Source of the DNA: Actinomadura rupiterrae
GTDB lineage: Bacteria; Actinomycetota; Actinomycetes; Streptosporangiales; Streptosporangiaceae
Assembly (NCBI RefSeq): GCF_024172125.1
Contig: NZ_JAMZEA010000008.1
Location: 186,001 to 250,000 of the forward strand
Length of the DNA stretch: 64,000 bases
Reading direction: 5' to 3'
The notes under the pieces were generated by a model, which worked only from the letters and a program-made list of their open reading frames with translations, had not been told where the DNA came from and searched no databases. The translations under genes and the position numbers were made by a program. Shown here one piece after another: positions 33,410 through 40,168 of this stretch. Each line of letters begins with the position of its first letter. Within the stretch, counting starts at the first letter, position 1.

Positions 33410-34750
33410 TTACGCGGCGTTAAGGACGGCCGGACGGCCGAGGAGTTCGTCCCAGGTGGGGGCGACCCGCGCGCAGTCGCGGGCGGCCTGTTCGGCCTCT
33501 TCCTCGGGGACGTACACGGAGCGTGCGCGGTGCCAGGTGCCGTCCTGACCGGCGACGACCGCGATACCGGGGGTTTCGGCGGCGATGCCGCGCGCCACGT
33601 CCAGGGCGGCGGGGTCGAGGTCGCCGAGCGTCATGTTGGCGGTCTCAGGGTCGTTGACTCGGTGGCAGACGCGGCCGGAGAGCTGCGCACGCAGGGCGGT
33701 AACGCCGGGACCGAGGTCAGAGCCGATGCGCTGACCGCAGAGGACCAGGAAGACGCCGAACGCGCGGCCAAGCTGCGCGATCCTCAGCAGGGCGGTAGCC
33801 GTCCGGCCGACCTCCTCCTTCTCGGACTTGTCCGCCATGAGGAAGAGCTCCGCGAGCTCGTCCACCAGGACGACGATCGGGATCGGGCACAGGTCCGGCG
33901 ACAGCCTCCAGATGTTGCGCACGCCGTGCGCGGTGCAGACGGCCATCCGGCGCCCGAGCTCGTCCACCAGATCTTCCAGCAGTTCGACGGACTCCTTCCG
34001 TGTGGTGGCCAGAGCGGACAGCCGCGGCTTGTATGGGGTGAACTCCACGCCGCCTTTGAGGTCGAGGCCGACGATGCCGACAGGCTGAGGGGCGAGCTCT
34101 TTGATCAGGGCGTTGGCGAGGTTCGACTTTCCGGACTGCGTAGCACCGACGATCATCCAGTGCGGCACGGTCCGGAAGTCGATGACCCAGGGCTCTCCGT
34201 TCTCCAGGACGCCGGGCCGCACGACGAGAAGCTTCGGCGGAGCGTCAGGGGTGGTGACGTTCGCCAGCGGGTCACGCCGCGTCGCGAGAAGCGTGATCTT
34301 CCCGGGCTTGCGCTCCAGGACCCGCACACCGTGCACCCTCCAGGAGTGCGCCAGACGTTCGGCTACGGCCGCGTAGTCGCTGGGGATCTGGCCTTCGTGC
34401 ATCTTGACCCGCAAGCGCCAGCCGAACGGCGTCGGCAGCATGAGGCCGAGGCGAGGAGCCTGCTCGACATCGACCATGCGGAACCGCCGCCGTTCGACCA
34501 CCATCCCCGCCGTCCGGGTCGCTTCTCCCACGACCGGGAGGGAGTCCAGGGTGAAGCGCCAGGCCCGCTTCCTACGGGTCACCTTGCAACCGGAGGCCAC
34601 GGCCTTCCAGGTCAGGTAGACCCAGACCACCCGCAGCGGGAAGCCCACGCCGTACCAGAAGGACGATGGGTGCCAGTGACGCCAGGCCCAGAGGCCGGCC
34701 GCCGTAGCGGCCAGCACGCCAAGCACCAGGTAGAGCGTCGTCTCGCTCAT
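33410..34750 (-). CDS. FtsK/SpoIIIE-like DNA translocase (TraB type)
   Basis: 446 residues. An N-terminal hydrophobic stretch (residues 4-22 and 33-52) anchors it in the membrane; the motor has Walker A GATQSGKSN at 202-210, Walker B VVLVDELAEL (Asp297, Glu298), and a GQRIGSDLGPGVTALRAQLSGRV segment. TraB proteins of AICEs pump double-stranded DNA from donor to recipient at hyphal tips, recognising clt repeats. One base separates it from the SCO3933-type gene. Confidence 0.93.
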   Translation of the reverse strand: MSETTLYLVLGVLAATAAGLWAWRHWHPSSFWYGVGFPLRVVWVYLTWKAVASGCKVTRRKRAWRFTLDSLPVVGEATRTAGMVVERRRFRMVDVEQAPRLGLMLPTPFGWRLRVKMHEGQIPSDYAAVAERLAHSWRVHGVRVLERKPGKITLLATRRDPLANVTTPDAPPKLLVVRPGVLENGEPWVIDFRTVPHWMIVGATQSGKSNLANALIKELAPQPVGIVGLDLKGGVEFTPYKPRLSALATTRKESVELLEDLVDELGRRMAVCTAHGVRNIWRLSPDLCPIPIVVLVDELAELFLMADKSEKEEVGRTATALLRIAQLGRAFGVFLVLCGQRIGSDLGPGVTALRAQLSGRVCHRVNDPETANMTLGDLDPAALDVARGIAAETPGIAVVAGQDGTWHRARSVYVPEEEAEQAARDCARVAPTWDELLGRPAVLNAA

Positions 34751-34751
34751 G

Positions 34752-35093
34752 TCAGGCAGCCACCGCGCTCTCGGCACCGGCGGGGACGATGCGCTCCGCC
34801 CGGAACGACACCCCCGAGCGGCTCGTTCCGTTGATCGTCTGCTCCCAGTAGAAGCCGACGAGGCCGAGCGGCGTGACGACCTGTCCGAGCGTGACGCCCG
34901 GGTCTCCCGTCACGGCGACCGTGACCAAGTCCACGCGCCCCTCCGCGTTCGCGGCCGAAAGGCCGACCTGGTAGACGGCGTCGCCGTTCTTGTCCACCTT
35001 GACCTCCCCCGTCTCCTGGCTGACCAGCTTCGGGCGAGGCGGGGAGACGCAGACGAACGCCAGGTTCGTGATGTCCACGGGGATGTTTCGCAT
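34752..35093 (-). CDS. SCO3933-family regulatory protein
   Basis: 113 residues, MRNIPVDITNLAFVCVSPPRPKLVSQETGEVKVDKNGD, then VTLGQVVTPLGLVGFYWEQTINGTSRSGVSFRAERI. This resembles the SCO3933-family proteins of SLP1-like elements as I recall them, always placed before tra. GGAGG six bases before the ATG at 35093; a TTG six bases further out is the alternative. First gene of the leftward transfer operon. Confidence 0.8.
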   Translation of the reverse strand: MRNIPVDITNLAFVCVSPPRPKLVSQETGEVKVDKNGDAVYQVGLSAANAEGRVDLVTVAVTGDPGVTLGQVVTPLGLVGFYWEQTINGTSRSGVSFRAERIVPAGAESAVAA

Positions 35094-35117
35094 GTCCAAC
35101 CTCCGGGTTGCTCCGAC

Positions 35118-35158
35118 TTCCTACTTTCCTAGGTTACATAGGAAAGTAGGAACGTCAA
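35118..35158 (-). promoter_or_regulatory. Leftward transfer promoter overlapped by a long operator
   Basis: On the minus strand TTGACG (35158-35153) and TAACCT (35136-35131) are 16 bp apart. The space is filled by one arm of a perfect inverted repeat with arms TTCCTACTTTCCTA and its complement (35118-35131, 35139-35152, 7-bp centre). A repressor there, most likely the divergent GntR, would shut the whole leftward operon. A related piece, aggtacct, lies at 35188-35195 nearer to gntR. Confidence 0.75.
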
Positions 35159-35218
35159 GCGATTGACCGGAAGTTTCCTGGGAACGCAGGTACCTACGTC
35201 GGCCGGTAGGCTGTTGAC

Positions 35219-35599
35219 ATGGGAAGAAACGGGTCCGTGGACCGGCGCAAGGTGTATGTGCGCATCGCCGATGACCTGCGGAACGACATCGCCTCAGGCC
35301 GCTTGGCGGTTGGCGACCCTCTCCCGTCCATCGCTCAACTGGTTGAGCGGAACGGGGCCGCGAAGGCGACGGTCGAACGAGCTCTGGCGGTACTCCGCGA
35401 GGAGGGCCTCATCCAGAGCAGGCAGGGAAGCCCGAGCGTCGTCGTTGCGATACCCGAGCATGAAGAAGCCGGAGACTCCCCCCAGGAGCCGAGCCAGGAG
35501 TTCACGCTCCTATGGGCTCAGCTCCAGGAGATCAAGGAGAGTCTCCGGCAGCAGCGGATCAGGCTGGACGAGCTTGACGAGCGGACGAAGGATCGCTGA
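35219..35599 (+). CDS. GntR-family repressor of the AICE
   Basis: 126 residues. Winged HTH in VYVRIADDLRNDIASGRLAVGDPLPSIAQLVERNGAAKATVERALAVLREEGLI (read in segments), then a short Glu-rich helical tail with heptads (LLWAQLQEIKESLRQQRIRLDELDE) in place of an effector domain. The size is like Kor proteins of conjugative actinobacterial elements such as KorSA of pSAM2. It is the only rightward gene in this part of the element and faces the transfer operon across the inverted repeat. Confidence 0.9.
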   Translation: MGRNGSVDRRKVYVRIADDLRNDIASGRLAVGDPLPSIAQLVERNGAAKATVERALAVLREEGLIQSRQGSPSVVVAIPEHEEAGDSPQEPSQEFTLLWAQLQEIKESLRQQRIRLDELDERTKDR

Positions 35600-35732
35600 G
35601 CCGAGCCCTGATCTCGTTCGTCAACCGCTGCATGTCCGCGACCTCAGCAGCGATCTCCGCTAGCTCCCTCAGCAACCGCTGACGTTCGATCTCGGTAAGA
35701 CCAGTGTTCGGGATCATCACCGTTCCTGACAT
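35559..35732 (-). CDS. Small coiled-coil ORF antisense to the gntR end (57 aa)
   Basis: 57 residues, MSGTVMIPNTGLTEIERQRL then LRELAEIAAEVADMQRLTNEIRARL, a strongly amphipathic helix of heptads. It runs leftward and overlaps the last 41 bp of gntR. AAAGGCG lies about 13 bases before the ATG. It is downstream of and co-oriented with the XRE gene region. Too short for certainty; a genuine antitoxin-sized or regulator-partner peptide is possible. Confidence 0.45.
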   Translation of the reverse strand: MSGTVMIPNTGLTEIERQRLLRELAEIAAEVADMQRLTNEIRARLSDPSSARQARPA

Positions 35733-35830
35733 GTGCCGATAGTTCGCCTTTCACCGTGAACAGGTGTCGAGCACCTCCGGCGAAGTGACGTCGCCGGACG
35801 AGACTTGCGCCACACCAGCGGACTACGGGA

Positions 35831-37048
35831 TCAGTCGAGCGCCATCTTGGCTGCCAAGGCCCGGATCTCCCTCCCTTTGGAGTGCCTCCCGCTGCTTCGC
35901 AGATCGCGCACCAGGTTCCGCACGATCGGCCGGTTCCGTACGTGCTGAGGCGCGATTCGGTCGGCCGTCAGCAGCGCATCAACGGCCTTGTCTTCCTTGC
36001 GGTTCATCGCCATGCCAGCCGCGCGGCAGGTCCAGTAATGAGCCTGCCTCTCTCCCGAGGCGATATCAGCGACCTCTACGAGCTCTGACCGGGAGACGAC
36101 ATCACGTGGACGGCCGAGTTCGAGGCTGATCTCGACGGCGTGAATCCGAGTGTTCACGCGGTTGAACTGGGTCTGGTAGACGTTCCCGTTCGGGGGCAGC
36201 GCGGCAGCGACTCGCTCGGCTTCGCCGAGGTGGGCCTCCGCCTCCGAGCGGTTGAGCAGCCGCGAATAGGACACGGCGGCCCGCAGATGCAACGCACCCC
36301 AAAGCGCTTGAAGGGCCGGGTCGTTGGACCCCATGTGCTCGTCAATGTCGTCCAGTGCGGCCAGGGCAGCCGACTTCGCCCCTTCCAGGGACGCTTCATG
36401 CAGCCAGACCCCGCACAGATCCCACGCGGACGCGGCAACGAGCTCCGGAGCGCCCACGCGATCAGCGGCGACAAGCTCACGCTGTACCGCCGTCCAGCCG
36501 AGATCGTGATGGCCCAGAAGGTTGGACGTGACGCGCGCCATGTGGCAGGCCCGGAGCATTAGCGCCTCCGCCCGATCCAGGGTCGAGGCGTTCCGGTCGG
36601 CCGTGTGAAGCGTCAGGTCCGTGATGATCTGCGGGAGGATCGCGCCGAGCGCCGAGAAACGCGCGTCCTGCCGCAGCTTCTCCGCGAGCGCCACCTGACC
36701 GGCGATCTCCTCCAGGCTGCTCGGTTCCCGGCTCCGAATCATCGCGGCGCCACCCGGCATTGTGGCCTGTTGGAGCGCAAGCCGGAGCTCGGGAATGGTC
36801 GAGTGACCCGAGTCGAGTTCGGCCGTCTCGTGCCGGTAGGGCTGACCCGTCAACTCGGGGACCTCAACGTCCAGCACGCTTGCGAGCTTGGCCAAGACGC
36901 TCGCACGGTCAAGCGGTAGCCGTCCGTTCTCGATCTTGGTTACCCAGCTGACCGACCGGTCCATTGCGTCGGCGAGGGTCGCCTGATCCCAGCCCTTCCG
37001 GGTACGCGCACGAGCGACCCGCTGCCCTGTGGTCATCTGCTCCGTCAC
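35831..37048 (-). CDS. XRE-family regulator with C-terminal helical repeat domain
   Basis: 405 residues. Cro/C1 HTH at the N-terminus (TTGQRVARARTRKGWDQATLADAMDRSVSWVTKIENG), then about 300 residues of TPR-like helices (LRACHMARVTSNLLGHHDLGWTAVQRELVAADRVG; LAALDDIDEHMGSNDPALQALWGALHLRAAVSYSRLL). This type is common in actinomycete mobile elements and resembles peptide- or signal-sensing TPR regulators; effector unknown. I favour the GTG at 37048 (AAGGGAG upstream) over ATG 37036. A dyad CTGTCA-N7-TGACAG at 37098-37116 just upstream may be its operator. Confidence 0.85.
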   Translation of the reverse strand: MTEQMTTGQRVARARTRKGWDQATLADAMDRSVSWVTKIENGRLPLDRASVLAKLASVLDVEVPELTGQPYRHETAELDSGHSTIPELRLALQQATMPGGAAMIRSREPSSLEEIAGQVALAEKLRQDARFSALGAILPQIITDLTLHTADRNASTLDRAEALMLRACHMARVTSNLLGHHDLGWTAVQRELVAADRVGAPELVAASAWDLCGVWLHEASLEGAKSAALAALDDIDEHMGSNDPALQALWGALHLRAAVSYSRLLNRSEAEAHLGEAERVAAALPPNGNVYQTQFNRVNTRIHAVEISLELGRPRDVVSRSELVEVADIASGERQAHYWTCRAAGMAMNRKEDKAVDALLTADRIAPQHVRNRPIVRNLVRDLRSSGRHSKGREIRALAAKMALD

Positions 37049-37097
37049 AAGCACTCCCTTCGCCACACTGGCAAAGTACGGGCAGCAGCCGCACCCA

Positions 37098-37116
37098 CTG
37101 TCAGGAAAAGTGACAG
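37098..37116. promoter_or_regulatory. Dyad upstream of the XRE gene
   Basis: CTGTCAGGAAAAGTGACAG has perfect 6-bp arms and lies 50 bp before the XRE start codon. A further aactgtcacc half-site lies near 37164-37173. Candidate autoregulatory operator. Confidence 0.45.
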
Positions 37117-37331
37117 CAGCGGTTCCGCAGCGCTTCTGACCTGGAGAGACTCCATCGCAGAAAATCTGCCAACTGTCACCTACCCCACTGAAGCACAGCC
37201 AGGGCAGCCAGCGCCAAGCACAAGTCGGCGCTGAAGGCCGGGTTTCTTGCCCGTGAGCCAGCGAGCGAAGCGAACACGGAGAACGCCACGACCAAGGCGG
37301 CCACGCGCGAGGAGGTCGCGCACCTGGCGTC

Positions 37332-37673
37332 TTAGGAACCTCGGCGAGGCGAGCAATCCGGACAGGGAGCCTCGGCGTAGGTCCCCTCCGCGACAACCAC
37401 ACCCGCACCCAAGCACGTCCGGCACAGCCCCGAATGACGCACAGCCGGATGATCCCCAGCGGGCGGCAACGGTCCGTGAACGGCAGGGTCGTACTCCTCG
37501 CCTTCCTCAGGGATCTTCCAACCCCGAGCGTTGTACCGCGGTCCGTCCTCTGCCGGTTCGTCCTCACCGCCGACGACCTTGCGGCCATGGCAGAAGCGGC
37601 ACATCAGCCGCAACGGCCCGATGCGCTCCTCACCGGTCCCGCCGCACTCGGGACAGGCGATCTCATCACTCAT
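37332..37673 (-). CDS. AICE zinc-ribbon protein (113 aa)
   Basis: 113 residues with two split zinc modules: CPECGGTGEERIGPLRLMCRFCHG at the N-terminus (as CPECGGTG and CRFCHG) and CRTCLGAG with CPDC at the C-terminus, around an acidic centre (GEDEPAEDGPRYNARGWKIPEEGEEYDP). The CxxCxGxG spacing is DnaJ-like. Last gene of the five-gene leftward operon. ATGA overlap with the gene before. No function known. Confidence 0.7.
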   Translation of the reverse strand: MSDEIACPECGGTGEERIGPLRLMCRFCHGRKVVGGEDEPAEDGPRYNARGWKIPEEGEEYDPAVHGPLPPAGDHPAVRHSGLCRTCLGAGVVVAEGTYAEAPCPDCSPRRGS

Positions 37674-37804
37674 GAGCGTTGCCCGGTCCCCCTACAGTCC
37701 TCACACTTGATCCACCGCTTGGGCTTGGCCTTACCTGGTTGCCCATTACCGAACTCCCACCAACCGCCCTCGCCGTTACAGGTCGAGCACTTCGTGTTCG
37801 GCAT
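37670..37804 (-). CDS. AICE mini zinc ribbon (44 aa)
   Basis: 44 residues: MPNTKCSTCNGEGGWWEFGN, a short basic loop (GKAKPKRWIK) and CEDCRGTGQ. A single four-Cys zinc ribbon of the CxxCxGxG type and almost nothing else. GGAGGC before the ATG. It overlaps the following gene by ATGA. It resembles the tiny ribbon proteins often annotated on Streptomyces elements. Confidence 0.7.
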   Translation of the reverse strand: MPNTKCSTCNGEGGWWEFGNGQPGKAKPKRWIKCEDCRGTGQRS

Positions 37805-37889
37805 GGTGGCCTCCTGCTCTAACGGTAACTGTGGAACCCTCCGGCCGGACGGGAACAGATGCGCGATGCCATCCGCCGGCCGGAGGGAG

Positions 37890-38288
37890 TCACTCGCCGC
37901 CCTGGTCGTCGCGGGCGTTCGCAGATCCCATCTCGCTCTGGTCGTCACCGAGCCCTGCGAGGGCATCCCATGTCGCGACGTCGGCGAGGTTCAGGATGTC
38001 GAGCAGCTTGGGTTCCTCCAGGATCGCAACCGCGAGTCCGGCGACGTACTTTGCCGACCGTTCGTCGTACCCAGCACGCGCCATAGCGGCCCGGTATGCG
38101 CGGTGAACCAGCGACACCCGCTCACGTGCGATGTCGGACTCTTGCCGTGCCTTGAGCGCCACCAAGGCGAGCGTCTCAGTTACGGTGCCTCGCCCCATGT
38201 GCTCACCGATCACGGCGTCCGTCACGATCTCCGCAACCTCGGATGCGGTGGCGTCAGGGTCGCGCGGCCCGCGGGTCGGCCCGTTCAC
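37890..38288 (-). CDS. AICE hypothetical protein (132 aa)
   Basis: 132 residues, entirely helical in appearance (ATASEVAEIVTDAVIGEHMGRGTVTETLALVALKARQESDIARERVSLVHRAYRAAMARAGY, in segments) with an acidic C-terminus ending DDQGGE. No family recognised. Its GTG start overlaps the preceding stop by four bases. It could be a small DNA- or partner-binding helical protein; no evidence decides. Confidence 0.7.
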   Translation of the reverse strand: MNGPTRGPRDPDATASEVAEIVTDAVIGEHMGRGTVTETLALVALKARQESDIARERVSLVHRAYRAAMARAGYDERSAKYVAGLAVAILEEPKLLDILNLADVATWDALAGLGDDQSEMGSANARDDQGGE

Positions 38289-38653
38289 ATCACGGCCCGA
38301 TGCAACTCGCGGCGGATCACATCGAGGGTGTTCGCCATGTCATCAACCGGCGCGATCGTCCGGCCATCCTGCGGACCGAGGTGCCACACGTACCACCAGC
38401 CGCCATCCCCGCCCGCCTGATCGCGTAGGTAGTCACATCGCACCCGCACGGCTGGACTGCCCATCGTGGCGAGCACCAGGTACGGACCGTCGCGCAGCCC
38501 CGCCCAGTGCACGCGCAACATGCGCTGGGACGCCTCGTCCTGCAATGCGCGCAGCGCCGCGTATCGGGGCGCTTCCGGCGAGTCGATTGGAACGATCCTG
38601 CCGCGGACCGCTTCGGACGTGTGACGGCCCTTCCTTCGCCGCATACCTCTCAC
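38285..38653 (-). CDS. AICE hypothetical protein (122 aa)
   Basis: 122 residues. Basic N-terminus (MRGMRRRKGRHTSEAVRGRIVP), then beta-rich LRVHWAGLRDGPYLVLATMGSPAVRVRCDYLRD and WWYVWHLGPQDGRTIAPVDDMANTLDVIRREL. No family recognised. It overlaps its neighbours by four bases on both sides, so it belongs firmly to the operon. The WWYVWHLG segment resembles short nucleic-acid-binding beta proteins only superficially. Confidence 0.7.
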   Translation of the reverse strand: MRGMRRRKGRHTSEAVRGRIVPIDSPEAPRYAALRALQDEASQRMLRVHWAGLRDGPYLVLATMGSPAVRVRCDYLRDQAGGDGGWWYVWHLGPQDGRTIAPVDDMANTLDVIRRELHRAVM

Positions 38654-38949
38654 CGCCTCCCCTCCGACTCGGCATCAGGCTCGGAGATCCCGGGAGGCAT
38701 CAGCACATACCTCACCCGCTCCGCGGCACCGGGTACATCGTCAGCCCGGCCGAGTAGAACCTCCTGCGACACCCAGCGGAACCACAGTTGGCCGTCCCGC
38801 TCACCGCACCCGATCGTTTCCTGAGCGACTGGAGGCCCGAGGAACTTGACGTGCAGCAACGGAGGATCATCCATCGCGAGTCGCGTACTCAGCCCCTCTG
38901 CCATCAGTGCAGCGCCGAGCCTCTCCAGTCGCTCCCTCGGGTCGGCCAT
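38650..38949 (-). CDS. AICE hypothetical protein (99 aa), first of the operon
   Basis: 99 residues: MADPRERLERLGAALMAEGL, then beta-type STRLAMDDPPLLHVKFLGPP, DGQLWFRWVSQEVLLGRADD and a Glu/Arg end. No family recognised, but LWFRW followed by an acidic patch is reminiscent of small immunity-like folds. GGAGGG precedes the ATG. A promoter is visible 31 bp upstream. Confidence 0.7.
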   Translation of the reverse strand: MADPRERLERLGAALMAEGLSTRLAMDDPPLLHVKFLGPPVAQETIGCGERDGQLWFRWVSQEVLLGRADDVPGAAERVRYVLMPPGISEPDAESEGRR

Positions 38950-38979
38950 ATCGCCCTCCGTTACGATTCGCTCACGCAG

Positions 38980-39007
38980 AACGTACGGCCGAGTTTCTCG
39001 CGATCAA
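38980..39007 (-). promoter_or_regulatory. Promoter of the five-gene AICE operon
   Basis: On the minus strand TTGATC (39007-39002) and TACGTT (38985-38980) are 16 bp apart, and the first ATG lies 31 bp downstream of the -10 with GGAGGG before it. Confidence 0.55.
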
Positions 39008-39384
39008 GCAGAAATACTGACAGTGCAGATCGCTGACCAGGAGAAAGGCCGGATGCGGCAACTCTCGGCGCAAGCCGGATGAGAACTTTCTTTACGTCTT
39101 CAAGGGCGGCCCACAAGCGGGCCGCCGGGGCCGCCGCCCCCGGCTCTTCGCGCCGGGCGTGCGGCCTCTCCGGGCCGGTCCCGGCGCGAAGCCCGTGGAC
39201 GGCGGCCCCTGCCCCCGGATGCGAACCGTCCACAAGCCGAGAGCAGTTCTCACCGGCACCGAGCCCGCAGCGGCAGCGCCTTGACCGCGACCGCGATCAG
39301 TATTCGACGACGAGCACCAGGCCGACGAGGCCGAAGCGCCGAACCACGGCTCAGAGCCGCCTTTGCCGGTCGGACGAGCTCGAA

Positions 39385-39408
39385 CAAGGGGGCTTCGCAG
39401 CCCCCTTG
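39385..39408. terminator. CAAGGGGGC hairpin in the AICE
   Basis: A perfect 9-bp stem CAAGGGGGC/GCCCCCTTG with loop TTCGCA is followed by ACCCCCGCG. Could be a terminator or part of a replication origin. Confidence 0.55.
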
Positions 39409-39427
39409 ACCCCCGCGAGCCGGAGCA

Positions 39428-39480
39428 CTCATTCGCGCGAATCTGTCTGGCACGGGGTGACGACCGTTCGCGCGAATGAG
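39428..39480. promoter_or_regulatory. Two inverted TTCGCGCGAATGAG sites
   Basis: CTCATTCGCGCGAA and TTCGCGCGAATGAG face each other across 25 bp; each contains the 10-bp palindrome TTCGCGCGAA. Candidate binding site for RepSA, TraB or a regulator. Confidence 0.55.
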
Positions 39481-39952
39481 CACCCCGGAACGTCGCTGCG
39501 TCTGTGGCGGCCCGCGCGGGCTAGGAACGGGGAAGACCGGCCGTCGCCCCCGTGCGGGTGTGCGCGGGTCGGGGACACGGATGACGGCCGTCGGGAGAGG
39601 AGGAGTGATCTTGTGGGGGTAGGTGCGGGGATGATGAACCTCGGGCGGAGCCGCGCACGTGGCATGTCGCGCACAGGGTTTGAAGGGCAGGCAGCGACGA
39701 GGAAGCCGGGACGTCCTGTCTCCGCATCCGTGCGGCCTGTGGACACGACGGCACGTACTACGATGAGGCCGCGTACGAGGGCCGCGAAATGCTGTACGTC
39801 CGCAGACCGGTTCGCGTGAGGCTTCCCCTGGTCAAGGTGGGTGCCGTACAGCGCCGAAGTACAGCAACAGAGGCTTACAGCCCCGCTCTACCCCACATGT
39901 CCGCACACTCGCCGACCTGGGGACCAAGCGAGTTGGACCAAGATCGCCGCTA

Positions 39953-39996
39953 GTTCGGGACGAAGAGGTCGTGGGTTCAAATCCCGCCACCCCGAC
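39953..39996 (+). other. attR of the AICE (tRNA-Pro 3' remnant)
   Basis: The right copy of the 44-bp repeat reproduces tRNA-Pro from the anticodon loop to the 3' end. There is no 5' half, so it is not a functional tRNA. Confidence 0.93.
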
Positions 39997-40004
39997 AGGT
40001 TGGT

Positions 40005-40049
40005 CAAGGGCCGGCGCTCCTTCAGGAGACCGGCCCTTGGTCGTTTTCT
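40005..40049. terminator. Ancestral tRNA-Pro terminator, now right of attR
   Basis: CAAGGGCCGG/CCGGCCCTTG plus an inner CTCCT/AGGAG stem, followed by GTCGTTTTC. Before integration it would have followed tRNA-Pro directly. It is also convergent with the end of the secreted-protein gene. Confidence 0.85.
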
Positions 40050-40168
40050 TGGGTCAGCGGGTTTTGCGCTTGCGCGGTGGCAGATGCGAGGCCGAGCGGG
40101 TCCGTCGGGGGGATGGCCGCTCGGCCTGCGTTTGGAGACGGACGGTGTCTCGTCTCATGATCGAGGGC

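Larger units (their letters stand above)
39010..39952. other. Non-coding end of the AICE: candidate origin/transfer region
   Basis: No gene is supported; a long plus-strand frame (39079-39819) has an Arg/Ser/Thr-rich, structureless translation that simply reads through the repeats. It holds a hairpin GGCGGCCC/GGGCCGCC (39105-39126), a terminator-like hairpin (39385-39408) and a 14-bp inverted repeat of palindromes (39428-39480). In AICEs the origin and the clt transfer site must lie somewhere outside the genes, and this is the largest free stretch. Confidence 0.5.
28565..39996. mobile_element. pSAM2-type actinomycete integrative and conjugative element (AICE)
   Basis: Bounded by a perfect 44-bp direct repeat, integrated in the 3' half of tRNA-Pro. 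Contents match the AICE plan: tyrosine integrase, Xis and RepSA-type initiator as one operon next to attL, an FtsK/TraB DNA translocase for double-stranded transfer, a DUF2637 membrane protein, an SCO3933-type regulator, a GntR-type repressor, an XRE regulator and short hypothetical genes. Genes are mostly packed with 1-4 bp overlaps. All core functions look intact, so it should be able to excise and transfer. No metabolic or resistance cargo is seen; about 1 kb next to attR is non-coding. Confidence 0.92.

Noticed and set aside
39079..39819. 246-codon plus-strand frame near attR
   Set aside because: Reads through hairpins and palindromes, composition dominated by Arg/Ser/Thr/Pro with no structure; AICE non-coding end is more likely.
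39953..39996. Second tRNA-Pro gene
   Set aside because: Only the 3' half is present; there is no D arm or 5' acceptor strand, so it is attR.
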